DNA from: Stanieria sp964562685
GTDB lineage: Bacteria; Cyanobacteriota; Cyanobacteriia; Cyanobacteriales; Xenococcaceae
Direction: 5' to 3'
DNA length: 64,000 nt
Assembly: GCA_964562685.1 (NCBI GenBank)
Contig: CAZLUP010000001.1
Location: 139,708-203,707 of the forward strand
The position numbers and the translations under genes were made by a program. The notes under the pieces are model-generated. The model was not told the DNA's origin. It worked only from the letters and a program-made list of their open reading frames with translations, and made no database searches. This document shows, piece by piece, positions 42,671-50,479 of this stretch. Position 1 is the stretch's first letter. Each line of letters starts with the position of its first letter.

Positions 42671-43609
42671 ATGAGTATCAGTTCCTTTGAGCAATTTGAC
42701 CGTAGTGAACGTTGGCAACCCAATCGTACTTTGAACAAATGGATCCAGCGAACTATTGTCGCGGTCTTTGGTTTGTTTGCCCTAATTTCCGTCTTAACTA
42801 CATTTGGCATTGTCATTACTTTACTGGTGGATGCCATTCCTTTCTTTCAGGAAGTTCCTTTCGTTAATTTTTTAACGGATACAGAGTGGACTCCCCTGTT
42901 TAGCCAGAAAGAATACGGTATTTTTGTCTTAATTAGTGCAACCTTTTTGACTTCCGTAATTGCAGTTGCTGTTGCCCTACCTTTGGGTTTGCTTTCTGCC
43001 GTTTGCTTGAGCGAATATGCCCCTAGTTCTCTGCGTCGCTGGCTCAAACCAGCTTTGGAGATACTAGCTGGTGTACCGACTGTAGTATACGGTTATTTTG
43101 CTCTTTTATTCGTTACCCCTATACTACGCAACTTTATCCCTGGGATGCAGCCTTTTAACTCCCTGAGTGCAGGAATAGTCTTAGGAATTGCGATTATTCC
43201 CACAGTGGCATCTCTGAGTGAAGATGCGATTTATGCCGTTCCCAATAGCTTAAGACAGGGAGCTTACGCCCTGGGGTCAACTAAACGGGAAGTAATTTTG
43301 GGCGTAGTGATTCCTTCTGCTTTATCAGGAATTGTTGCTTCCTTTATTCTGGGAGTTTCTCGTGCTGTAGGAGAGACAATGATCGTCGCTATTGCTGCGG
43401 GGCAAAGTCCTAATCTGACTCTCAATCCCCTTGTTCCAGTTGCTACGATGACCGCCTACATTGTTCAGGTTAGTTTGGGTGATGCTCCTGCGGGTTCTTT
43501 GGCATTTAAAACTATTTACGCTGTGGGGTTAACTTTATTTTTAATTACCCTAGTTTTGAATGTGTTTAGCTTTTGGTTTGTCCGTCGTTTTCAACAGAAG
43601 TACGAATGA
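42671..43609 (+). CDS. pstC: Phosphate ABC transporter permease PstC
   Basis: 312 residues with about six membrane helices. It has the binding-protein-dependent permease EAA loop (SEDAIYAVPNSLRQGAYALGST) and the N-terminal hydrophobic extension typical of PstC. It forms the inner-membrane channel with PstA. Its stop overlaps the ATG of pstA by four bases (ATGA), showing translational coupling. Confidence 0.93.
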   Translation: MSISSFEQFDRSERWQPNRTLNKWIQRTIVAVFGLFALISVLTTFGIVITLLVDAIPFFQEVPFVNFLTDTEWTPLFSQKEYGIFVLISATFLTSVIAVAVALPLGLLSAVCLSEYAPSSLRRWLKPALEILAGVPTVVYGYFALLFVTPILRNFIPGMQPFNSLSAGIVLGIAIIPTVASLSEDAIYAVPNSLRQGAYALGSTKREVILGVVIPSALSGIVASFILGVSRAVGETMIVAIAAGQSPNLTLNPLVPVATMTAYIVQVSLGDAPAGSLAFKTIYAVGLTLFLITLVLNVFSFWFVRRFQQKYE

Positions 43610-44538
43610 ATACCAACAATTCTTCTCAACCTCTAACCGAGAAAAAAAAATCTAACTTTGATGTCGGGTTATCCCGACGCTTTATGATTGATCGCATTTT
43701 TCAAATTGCTTGTTGGACGGCAGTAACTATCGGACTTTTAGCCTTAGTTATCCTGCTCGTCGATGTATTTATTGACGGTTTACCTCGCTTAGATTGGACA
43801 CTTTTAAGTGAATTTCCTTCCCGTCGTGCTAGCCGTGCGGGATTAAAATCAGCTTTGGTGGGAACAATTTGGCTGATGATAACCACTGCCATTTTGACTT
43901 TCCCTTTGGGGGTAGGTGCAGGTATTTTCCTGGAAGAATTTGTGAAAGATACCTGGTATGCCAAGGTGATTGAGGTAAATATTAGCAATCTCGCTGCCGT
44001 CCCTTCAATTATCTATGGTTTACTAGGTCTGGCTGTATTTGTACGGGTTATGGAACCAATCACAGGCGGTCGCAGTGTTCTAGCAGGTGCGATGACTCTT
44101 AGCTTACTAGTTCTTCCCATTGTGATTGTCGCCACTAGAGAAGCTCTGCGGGCAGTTCCCGATAGTCTGCGTCAAGCAGGATACGCTTTAGGGGCAACGC
44201 GATGGCAGGTCATTAGTTCTCAAGTTTTTCCCCTGGCTTTTCCAGGAATGTTAACTGGGGCAATTTTGGCTCTTTCTCGTGCTATTGGGGAAACTGCCCC
44301 TCTAATTACCATTGGTGCTTTAACTTTTATTGCTTTTTTACCTCCCCTATCCTTAGAAGGTTTTCAAACTCCATTTACTGCCTTGCCTATTCAAATTTTC
44401 AACTGGGTTTCCCGTCCTCAAGACGAATTTCATACGGCAGCAGCAGCAGGTATTATCGTCCTGATGGTAGTTTTATTATTAATGAATGCGATCGCAATTT
44501 GGTTACGCAACAAGTTTCAACAAGACAAGTCAATTTGA
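43606..44538 (+). CDS. pstA: Phosphate ABC transporter permease PstA
   Basis: 310 residues with six membrane helices. The EAA loop is TREALRAVPDSLRQAGYALGAT, and FPLGVGAGIFLEEF is typical of PstA. It pairs with PstC. The chosen ATG overlaps the pstC stop; the longer frame starts inside pstC. Confidence 0.93.
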   Translation: MNTNNSSQPLTEKKKSNFDVGLSRRFMIDRIFQIACWTAVTIGLLALVILLVDVFIDGLPRLDWTLLSEFPSRRASRAGLKSALVGTIWLMITTAILTFPLGVGAGIFLEEFVKDTWYAKVIEVNISNLAAVPSIIYGLLGLAVFVRVMEPITGGRSVLAGAMTLSLLVLPIVIVATREALRAVPDSLRQAGYALGATRWQVISSQVFPLAFPGMLTGAILALSRAIGETAPLITIGALTFIAFLPPLSLEGFQTPFTALPIQIFNWVSRPQDEFHTAAAAGIIVLMVVLLLMNAIAIWLRNKFQQDKSI

Positions 44539-44630
44539 GAGCAGCCTTTGAACAAAATTAAGCACCAATTTTGCTTGGGTTGAGCATTCCCTTTCTTTAT
44601 TGATATCTATCTCCTTAAAATCTAGTTTTT

Positions 44631-45437
44631 ATGAACACTAAGACTCTAGAAAATGCTGTAGCAGAAGCAATTTTTCAACTAGAACAAGTTTCGGTTTACT
44701 ATGGTAACTTCGAGGCGGTGCGTCAAGTTAACATGGAAATCCCCAAAAACAAAATTACTGCTTTTATCGGCCCTTCTGGTTGCGGAAAAAGTACTCTGTT
44801 GCGTTGTTTTAATCGTTTAAATGACCTCATTCCTGGGGCAAGAGTAAAAGGTAGAATCACCTATCACGATCGCAATTTGTATGGTAGAGGTATGGAAGCA
44901 GTAGAAGTGCGCCGTCGCATCGGTATGGTATTTCAAAAACCTAATCCATTTCCTAAATCAATCTATGACAATATTGCGTTTGGGGCAAGAGTTAATGGCT
45001 ATCGCGGAGATCTAGATGAACTAGTAGAGTGCTCGCTCCAGCAAGCTGCTCTTTGGGATGAAGTTAAAGATAAGCTGAGAGAAAATGGTTTATCCCTCTC
45101 TGGTGGACAGCAGCAACGTCTCTGTATTGCTCGTGCGATCGCCATTGAACCAGAAGTATTGCTGATGGATGAGCCTTGTTCTGCCCTCGATCCCATTTCT
45201 ACTCTCAAGATTGAAGAGTTAATTCAGCAACTCAAACAAACCTATACGATTGTGATCGTAACTCATAATATGCAACAGGCAAGCCGAGCTTCGGACATGG
45301 CTGCTTTTTTTAATGTCGTAACTTCTGAGGAAGGAAAACGCTCTGGTTATTTAGTGGAGTATAGCCCAACAGTTCAACTGTTTAACAATCCCCAGCAGGA
45401 ATCGACTCAAGAATACATCAGTGGTCGTTTTGGTTAA
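44631..45437 (+). CDS. pstB: Phosphate ABC transporter ATPase PstB
   Basis: 268 residues. Walker A FIGPSGCGKSTLLRCFNRLNDLIPGA, signature LSGGQQQRLCIARA, Walker B VLLMDEPCSALDP and the switch His in VTHNM. The NRLNDLIPGAR segment and TSEEGKRSGYLVEY ending are specific to PstB. It powers PstCA. No phoU follows, so the usual Pst-linked signalling regulator is absent from the cluster. Confidence 0.95.
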   Translation: MNTKTLENAVAEAIFQLEQVSVYYGNFEAVRQVNMEIPKNKITAFIGPSGCGKSTLLRCFNRLNDLIPGARVKGRITYHDRNLYGRGMEAVEVRRRIGMVFQKPNPFPKSIYDNIAFGARVNGYRGDLDELVECSLQQAALWDEVKDKLRENGLSLSGGQQQRLCIARAIAIEPEVLLMDEPCSALDPISTLKIEELIQQLKQTYTIVIVTHNMQQASRASDMAAFFNVVTSEEGKRSGYLVEYSPTVQLFNNPQQESTQEYISGRFG

Positions 45438-45484
45438 AATAAGCGATCGCTGAGTAATTAAAAACTTACTGTCAAGTTTGTCAA

Positions 45485-45498
45485 TCAAGATTATTTGA
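45485..45498. promoter_or_regulatory. ArsR-type operator, distal copy before the second pstS
   Basis: TCAAGATTATTTGA, TCAA-N6-TTGA. An identical copy starts 18 bases downstream, so the pair forms a direct repeat of about 18 bases, nearly two helical turns. Confidence 0.6.
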
Positions 45499-45502
45499 TA
45501 CA

Positions 45503-45516
45503 TCAAGATTATTTGA
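45503..45516. promoter_or_regulatory. ArsR-type operator, proximal copy before the second pstS
   Basis: Second TCAAGATTATTTGA. TATAAA (45517-45522) follows directly, the same geometry as TATATT after the site before pstS, supporting a shared promoter design. Confidence 0.6.
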
Positions 45517-45560
45517 TATAAAATTAAAATCAGTTCCACAATTGTTAAGTGGAGAAAAAA

Positions 45561-46586
45561 ATGAATATTTTAGGAAAAATACCGCTCAAGCTACCTCAAT
45601 TCATAGCTTTTGGAGTAGGTACAGCACTCCTAGCTGTCGCCATCCCCCTGGCTTCTCAAGAAAAGCAATCAATAAAAGTTGATGGTTCTAGCACCGTCTA
45701 TCCCATCACTAAAAAAATCATCGAAGAATATCAAGCCAATCAAAAACAACCAGTAAATATTGAGAGCAATTTTTCTGGGACAGGAGGTGGGTTTGATAAG
45801 TTTTGTCGTGGAGAAACTGATATTAACAACGCTTCCCGTCCGATTCAACGAGATGAGATGGAAGCCTGTAACAACTCAGAAGTTCGTTATATCGAATTAC
45901 CTGTTGCTTTTGATGCGCTCACAGTGGTGGTCAATCCTCAAAACAATTGGTTAGAAAGCATTACTCTTGAGGAATTAGCCAAGATTTGGTCACCAGAGGC
46001 AGAGGGAAAAATTACACGTTGGAATCAAGTTAGACCAGATTTTCCTGACCAACCGCTCAATCTTTATGCTCCTGGGAGAGATTCAGGGACTTTTGATTAT
46101 TTCACTGAAGCTGTTATAGGAGAAGCTGGTTCAAGTCGTAACGATCTTACCGCTAGTGAAGATGATGATGCTTTAGTTCAAGGAGTAAGTCAAGATCCTA
46201 ACGCTTTGGGTTATTTTGGTTTAGCCTATTACGAGCAACGCGCCAATGCAATGAAAGCAGTAGCTGTCGATAGTGGTAAGGGAGCAGTGTTACCTTCCAG
46301 AGAAACCGTTGAAAAAGCTCAATACCAACCTTTGTCCCGTCCCTTATTTATATACGTCAACGCAGCTTCAGCACAGAAAAACCAAACTTTGAGAGAATTT
46401 ATCGATTTTTATCTTGCTCAAGCACCAGAGCTAGTAACTCAAGTCGGTTATGTTCCCTTGCCAGAAGAAGCTTACCATATTGATAAAGTTACTTTCCACA
46501 AGGGAGAAGTAGGAACTGTTTTTGAAGGACGATCTCAATTCAACCTAACTATACCCGAACTATTACGAAAACAAGCCCGATTTTAA
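45561..46586 (+). CDS. pstS: Phosphate ABC transporter substrate-binding protein (second copy)
   Basis: 341 residues with signal peptide (helix IAFGVGTALLAVAIPLA). Motifs DGSSTVYPIT, NFSGTGGGFDKF, DINNASRPI and GRDSGTFDYF align throughout with the copy at 41540 but with many substitutions, so this is an old duplication. ATG 45561 with GGAG upstream is preferred to GTG 45549. It is followed by acr3 after 18 bases, so a phosphate-binding protein and an arsenite exporter share one transcript. It might be tuned for a different phosphate/arsenate preference (inference). Confidence 0.92.
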   Translation: MNILGKIPLKLPQFIAFGVGTALLAVAIPLASQEKQSIKVDGSSTVYPITKKIIEEYQANQKQPVNIESNFSGTGGGFDKFCRGETDINNASRPIQRDEMEACNNSEVRYIELPVAFDALTVVVNPQNNWLESITLEELAKIWSPEAEGKITRWNQVRPDFPDQPLNLYAPGRDSGTFDYFTEAVIGEAGSSRNDLTASEDDDALVQGVSQDPNALGYFGLAYYEQRANAMKAVAVDSGKGAVLPSRETVEKAQYQPLSRPLFIYVNAASAQKNQTLREFIDFYLAQAPELVTQVGYVPLPEEAYHIDKVTFHKGEVGTVFEGRSQFNLTIPELLRKQARF

Positions 46587-46604
46587 TCTTTAAATAGAAA
46601 TCTT

Positions 46605-47759
46605 ATGAATCCTGAAAGTCCAGAAATAAACGAGCGAGCGGTTAAAGCTGGTAGTCAACTTAGTTTCTTTGAAAAATACCTGACGCTCTGGGTTGCTCTA
46701 TGTATTATTGCAGGGATTATTCTGGGAAAAACCTTTCCTGGAGTAGCTCAATCCTTAGATGCTATGAGCATTTACAACGTTTCCATTCCCATTGCCATTT
46801 GTCTGTTTTTCATGATGTACCCGATTATGGTCAAGATTGACTTTTCTCAGGCAAAGAAGGCAGCAAAGTCCCCCAAACCAGTATTATTAACCCTAGTAAT
46901 TAACTGGTTAGTCAAGCCCTTTACAATGGTAGCATTTGCTCAGTTTTTTCTGGGCTGGTTATTTCTGCCTTTATTATCACAAACCGAATTGATTAGAGGT
47001 GTAGAAGTTACTCTAGCTAATTCCTATATTGCTGGTGCGATTTTATTAGGAATTGCACCTTGTACGGCGATGGTGCTGATGTGGGGTTACTTATCTTACA
47101 GTAATCAGGGACATACTTTGGTGATGATAGCAGTTAATTCCCTAGCAATGTTGTTTCTCTACGCGCCATTAGGAAAATGGTTACTGTCTGCCAATAATCT
47201 GACTGTACCTTGGGAAACAATTGTCTTGTCAGTTTTAATTTATGTCGGGTTGCCCTTAGCAGCAGGAATTTTAAGTAGGCAATGGATCTTTAGATATAAA
47301 GGAAGACAATGGTTTGAAGAGAAGTTTCTCCATTATCTTTCCCCAGTTGCGATCACAGCATTATTATTAACCTTAATTCTGTTGTTTGCTTTCAAAGGAG
47401 AATTAATTGTCAATAATCCCCTACACATCTTATTAATTGCCGTTCCCTTATTTATCCAGACTAATTTTATTTTCTTAATTACCTATGTAGCAGGTTTAAA
47501 ACTAGGACTAGATTACGAAGATGCAGCCCCCGCAGCCTTAATTGGGGCGAGTAACCATTTTGAAGTTGCGATCGCCACAGCCGTAGTTTTATTCGGTCTT
47601 AATTCTGGTGCAGCTTTAGCCACTGTAGTTGGCGTGCTGATTGAAGTCCCAGTCATGCTGATGTTGGTAGAAGTTTGTAAGCGTACTGCTAATTGGTTTC
47701 CTAGGCATCCCGAAAAAGCAACTTTACTCGACCCTCGTTGTGCGAGTCCCTATCGGTAA
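46605..47759 (+). CDS. acr3: Arsenite efflux permease Acr3
   Basis: 384 residues with ten membrane helices. LWVALCIIAGIILGKTFPG, MMYPIMVKIDF and the transport-site cysteine segment LGIAPCTAMVLMWGYLS are diagnostic of Acr3, as is the late GASNHFEVAIATAV. It expels As(OH)3 from the cytoplasm using the proton motive force. It sits between the second pstS and the sigma factor gene (6-base gap), all behind the two ArsR-type operators. Confidence 0.96.
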   Translation: MNPESPEINERAVKAGSQLSFFEKYLTLWVALCIIAGIILGKTFPGVAQSLDAMSIYNVSIPIAICLFFMMYPIMVKIDFSQAKKAAKSPKPVLLTLVINWLVKPFTMVAFAQFFLGWLFLPLLSQTELIRGVEVTLANSYIAGAILLGIAPCTAMVLMWGYLSYSNQGHTLVMIAVNSLAMLFLYAPLGKWLLSANNLTVPWETIVLSVLIYVGLPLAAGILSRQWIFRYKGRQWFEEKFLHYLSPVAITALLLTLILLFAFKGELIVNNPLHILLIAVPLFIQTNFIFLITYVAGLKLGLDYEDAAPAALIGASNHFEVAIATAVVLFGLNSGAALATVVGVLIEVPVMLMLVEVCKRTANWFPRHPEKATLLDPRCASPYR

Positions 47760-47765
47760 TATATT

Positions 47766-48362
47766 ATGGAATTTCAACAGCTTTGGCAGCAATATAAAGA
47801 CCCCCTGCAACAGTTGTTGCGATCGCGAGTCAAAAACCCAGCAGATGTAGATGACTTACTTCAAGAAGTTCTTATTAAAGCTTATCACCATCTCCACACT
47901 ATCAGAGAGCCAGAAAAGGTTCTTTCGTGGCTGTTTCAAATCGCTCGGAACACTGTAATCGATTATTATCGTAAGTCCCGTGTGGAAACTTCGCGCCAGG
48001 AAATTTTTCAAAATGCAATGTTGACGAAGTCAGAGGAAGCCCCGTCGTTTCAAGGCGGGGTCTCTCTGACAGACAAGCAATCAGAGCAATACGAACAAAT
48101 TCGACAAGAATTAACTAGCTGCATTCTACCTTTACTTCATCAACTTCCAGAAAAATATCGTGAAGCCATTGAGATAGTGGACTTACAAAATACCTCTCAG
48201 AAGGAACTAGCTAATAAATTAGGGCTATCCCATTCGGCAGTTAAATCGAGGGTACAGAGAGGTCGCCGTATGCTTCAAGACAAGTTTCATCAATGCTGCT
48301 ATTACAACTTAGATGTTCGGGGCAACCTCATTGATTATCAAGTTAAACCAAATGGTTGTTAA
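47766..48362 (+). CDS. SigZ-like ECF sigma factor with palindromic insertion
   Basis: 198 residues. Region 2: YKDPLQQLLRSRVKNPADVD, DLLQEVLIKAYHHL, WLFQIARNTVIDYYRKSR; region 4: LHQLPEKYREAIEIVDLQ and KELANKLGLSHSAVKSRVQRGRRML. The C-terminus CCYYNLDVRGNLIDYQV and final Cys match SigZ proteins; the cysteines could sense thiol-binding As(III) (inference). Residues about 89-102 (EEAPSFQGGVSLTD) come from a 42-base palindrome inserted in frame in the linker between regions 2 and 4. It directs RNA polymerase to unknown promoters. It follows acr3 closely and a terminator follows. Confidence 0.88.
   Translation: MEFQQLWQQYKDPLQQLLRSRVKNPADVDDLLQEVLIKAYHHLHTIREPEKVLSWLFQIARNTVIDYYRKSRVETSRQEIFQNAMLTKSEEAPSFQGGVSLTDKQSEQYEQIRQELTSCILPLLHQLPEKYREAIEIVDLQNTSQKELANKLGLSHSAVKSRVQRGRRMLQDKFHQCCYYNLDVRGNLIDYQVKPNGC
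48029..48070. mobile_element. Palindromic element inserted inside the sigma factor gene
   Basis: GTCAGAG and CTCTGAC bound a 42-base block whose inner arms AAGCCCCG and CGGGG also pair. Its length is a multiple of three, so the frame stays open. AAGCCCCGTCGTT resembles the terminal hairpins of IS200/IS605 elements and differs by one base from AAGCCCCGTCCTT on the minus strand of the hairpin at 63943-63973. Confidence 0.6.
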
Positions 48363-48417
48363 AGCTGCTGAATATATAATGCGTCTTTTCATAGAGTCCT
48401 ACGTCTATGAGATTAAA

Positions 48418-48440
48418 GAGGATACATCCTCAGTTTTTTT
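48418..48440 (+). terminator. Terminator between the sigma factor gene and arsI
   Basis: GAGGA-TACA-TCCTC followed by AG and a run of seven T. A 7-base inverted repeat TCATAGA/TCTATGA (48389-48410) lies just before it and could be a separate regulatory site. Confidence 0.6.
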
Positions 48441-48467
48441 AGAAGACTCTTTTAGGAGGTTTTAATT

Positions 48468-48887
48468 ATGTCACGTATTCAGCTTGCCTTTAACGTAAGT
48501 AATCTTGATGAGTCAATTGCTTTTTACAGCCAACTTTTCGGAGTTGAACCCGCCAAACGTCGCCCTGGCTACGCTAATTTTGCCGTTGTTGAACCGCCCT
48601 TAAAATTAGTGCTGATTGAAAATGCTCCCAAAGCAGGAACGCTCAACCATTTGGGAGTAGAAGTAGAAACCTCGGCTGAAGTTACAGCAGCAGAACATCG
48701 CTTACAAAGTGAAGGATTAAAAACCAAAACCGAAAATCAAGTTTCCTGCTGTTATGCAGTACAAGATAAGGTTTGGGTTAACGATCCCGATAACTCGCCT
48801 TGGGAGATTTATACGGTTTTAGATGATTCTAGTACTTTCGGACGGACTCAACCTCATGAATCGACTTCGGTTTGTGCTAGCTGTTAA
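48468..48887 (+). CDS. arsI: ArsI/CadI-type dioxygenase (C-As bond lyase)
   Basis: 139 residues of the vicinal-oxygen-chelate fold. Metal ligands by analogy to ArsI are Gln5, His61 (in TLNHLGVEVE) and Glu113 (in SPWEIY); the arsenic-binding pair is Cys94-Cys95 in QVSCCYAVQDKVW. ArsI demethylates trivalent methylarsenite to As(III) with Fe(II) and oxygen. Another CASC motif at the C-terminus could also bind metal. AGGAGG stands before the ATG. CadI of cadmium response is the alternative reading, but the context is arsenic. Confidence 0.92.
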   Translation: MSRIQLAFNVSNLDESIAFYSQLFGVEPAKRRPGYANFAVVEPPLKLVLIENAPKAGTLNHLGVEVETSAEVTAAEHRLQSEGLKTKTENQVSCCYAVQDKVWVNDPDNSPWEIYTVLDDSSTFGRTQPHESTSVCASC

Positions 48888-48911
48888 GTAAATAGCGTGG
48901 AGAATATGTAA

Positions 48912-49370
48912 ATGCCAGATCGAGTTTCCTATCCCGATTATGTTTGGTGGCTAATACCCGAAAAACTAGCAGGAATGTCCAGACCACCCTTGGAAGATTT
49001 GCCCCAACTCTATCAAGCAGGAATGCGGGGTATTGTTTCAGTTATGGATGAGCCTTCTGGAATAAAAGAATATAAAGCAACTGGATTTCAAGCTCTCTGG
49101 CTGCCAATTACAGGGGGGAAACCGCCAACTGTCGAACAAGTCAAGCAGTTTGTTCGATTTGCCGAACTATTAATTACTGATAATCAACCAGTAGTAGTTC
49201 ACTGTACTAGTGGAAATCGCCGAACGGGAACATTACTTGCTGCTTATTTAGTTGCGCAAGGAGAATTACCAGAAACCGCGATTTCCCTAGTTGAAGCAGC
49301 ACGTCCTACAGCCGAACTCAGGGAAGCACAAAAAGAATTTTTATTTAATTTGTTTGAGTTACTACGATAA
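48912..49370 (+). CDS. Dual-specificity-type CX5R phosphatase in the ars cluster
   Basis: 152 residues. The P-loop is VVHCTSGNRRTGTLLAAYL (Cys-x5-Arg), and the general acid is probably an acidic residue in the preceding loop region (MDEPSGIKEY). The N-terminus SYPDYVWWLIPEKLAGM resembles bacterial tyrosine/dual-specificity phosphatases. CX5R enzymes can reduce arsenate in other systems (Acr2 and low-molecular-weight ArsC), so a role as a third arsenate reductase is possible but unproven. The gene lies 24 bases after arsI and 21 before arsH. Confidence 0.8.
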   Translation: MPDRVSYPDYVWWLIPEKLAGMSRPPLEDLPQLYQAGMRGIVSVMDEPSGIKEYKATGFQALWLPITGGKPPTVEQVKQFVRFAELLITDNQPVVVHCTSGNRRTGTLLAAYLVAQGELPETAISLVEAARPTAELREAQKEFLFNLFELLR

Positions 49371-49391
49371 TTTCATCAAGCAACACTAAGC

Positions 49392-50015
49392 ATGACTACA
49401 TTCAATCATCCACCAAGAATTTTATTTTTATACGGCTCATTAAGAGAGCGTTCTTACAGTCGGTTGTTAGCAGAAGAAGCAGCCAGAATTATTAGCGATA
49501 TGGGGGCTGAAGTGAAATTCTTTCATCCCCACGAACTGCCATTAAGAGGACAGGTAGAAGAAACCCATCCCAAAGTGCAAGAGTTACGAGAATTAAGTCA
49601 ATGGTCAGAAGGACAAGTTTGGTCTTCTCCCGAAATGCACGGTAATGTTACGGGTATTCTCAAAAATCAAATTGACTGGATACCTTTAAGTATTGGTGCG
49701 GTAAGACCAACTCAGGGAAAAACTTTAGCAGTCATGCAGGTTAGTGGGGGTTCGCAGTCATTTAATGCCGTTAATACTATGCGGATTTTAGGGCGATGGA
49801 TGCGGATGTTTACCATTCCCAATCAATCCTCAGTAGCTAAAGCTTATCAGGAGTTTAATGAAGACGGCACGATGAAAGATTCTCCCTACAGAGACAGGGT
49901 GGTAGATGTAATGGAGGAATTATACAAATTTACCCTGTTACTGCGGGATCAGGTGGATTATTTAACTGACCGCTACAGCGAACGTAAGGAAAGAGAGCTA
50001 GCTAACAGTAGATAG
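49392..50015 (+). CDS. arsH: ArsH NADPH-dependent FMN reductase (organoarsenical oxidase)
   Basis: 207 residues, flavodoxin-like. FMN phosphate loop YGSLRERSYSRLLAEEAAR, FFHPHELPLRG, SPEMHGNVTGILKNQIDWIPL and VMQVSGGSQSFNAVN are standard ArsH segments. ArsH oxidises trivalent methylated and aromatic arsenicals to the less toxic pentavalent forms. It complements ArsI next door. Confidence 0.95.
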   Translation: MTTFNHPPRILFLYGSLRERSYSRLLAEEAARIISDMGAEVKFFHPHELPLRGQVEETHPKVQELRELSQWSEGQVWSSPEMHGNVTGILKNQIDWIPLSIGAVRPTQGKTLAVMQVSGGSQSFNAVNTMRILGRWMRMFTIPNQSSVAKAYQEFNEDGTMKDSPYRDRVVDVMEELYKFTLLLRDQVDYLTDRYSERKERELANSR

Positions 50016-50029
50016 AGTAAATCAAACAA

Positions 50030-50449
50030 ATGAACGTCTTATTCATGTGCGTTGCCAATTCTGCTCGTTCCCAGATAGCCGAAGCACTGGCTAAGGATAT
50101 TTTAGGAGAAAAAGTAAAAGTAATGAGTGCAGGGATTTATCCAGCCATCTCCGTTCATCCTGGGGCTATTGAGGTTATGCAAGAGATTGGTCTTGATATT
50201 TCCTCTGCTAAACCCAAGCTACATGGCGATTTACCACCCAGTTTTCTTGTCAATCTTGATTACGTCATTACAGTTTGCGAAGAAGAACTTTATCCCGAAC
50301 TAACTACGAGAAAAGAACGTCTGCGTTGGTCTTTTTCCGACCCTGTATTACTGCGAGGAGAAGAACAAAAACAAGCTTTTCGCTCGATTCGTGATGAAAT
50401 ACAAATAAAAATCATTGATTTTGGTTATCAGCATCAACTTTTAGCTTAA
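50030..50449 (+). CDS. Low-molecular-weight-phosphatase-type ArsC homologue
   Basis: 139 residues. P-loop FMCVANSARSQIAEAL (Cys-x5-Arg-Ser) as in the thioredoxin-linked ArsC/LMW phosphatase family; a second conserved Cys lies in ITVCEEELYPEL. The CxxxxxxC pair of Staphylococcus ArsC is incomplete here (one cysteine), so the reductive cycle must differ or the protein is a phosphatase. It starts 14 bases after arsH and precedes the canonical arsC by 30 bases. Confidence 0.82.
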   Translation: MNVLFMCVANSARSQIAEALAKDILGEKVKVMSAGIYPAISVHPGAIEVMQEIGLDISSAKPKLHGDLPPSFLVNLDYVITVCEEELYPELTTRKERLRWSFSDPVLLRGEEQKQAFRSIRDEIQIKIIDFGYQHQLLA

Positions 50450-50479
50450 GAGAAACAAATTACCTAGAGGAGGATAGCG

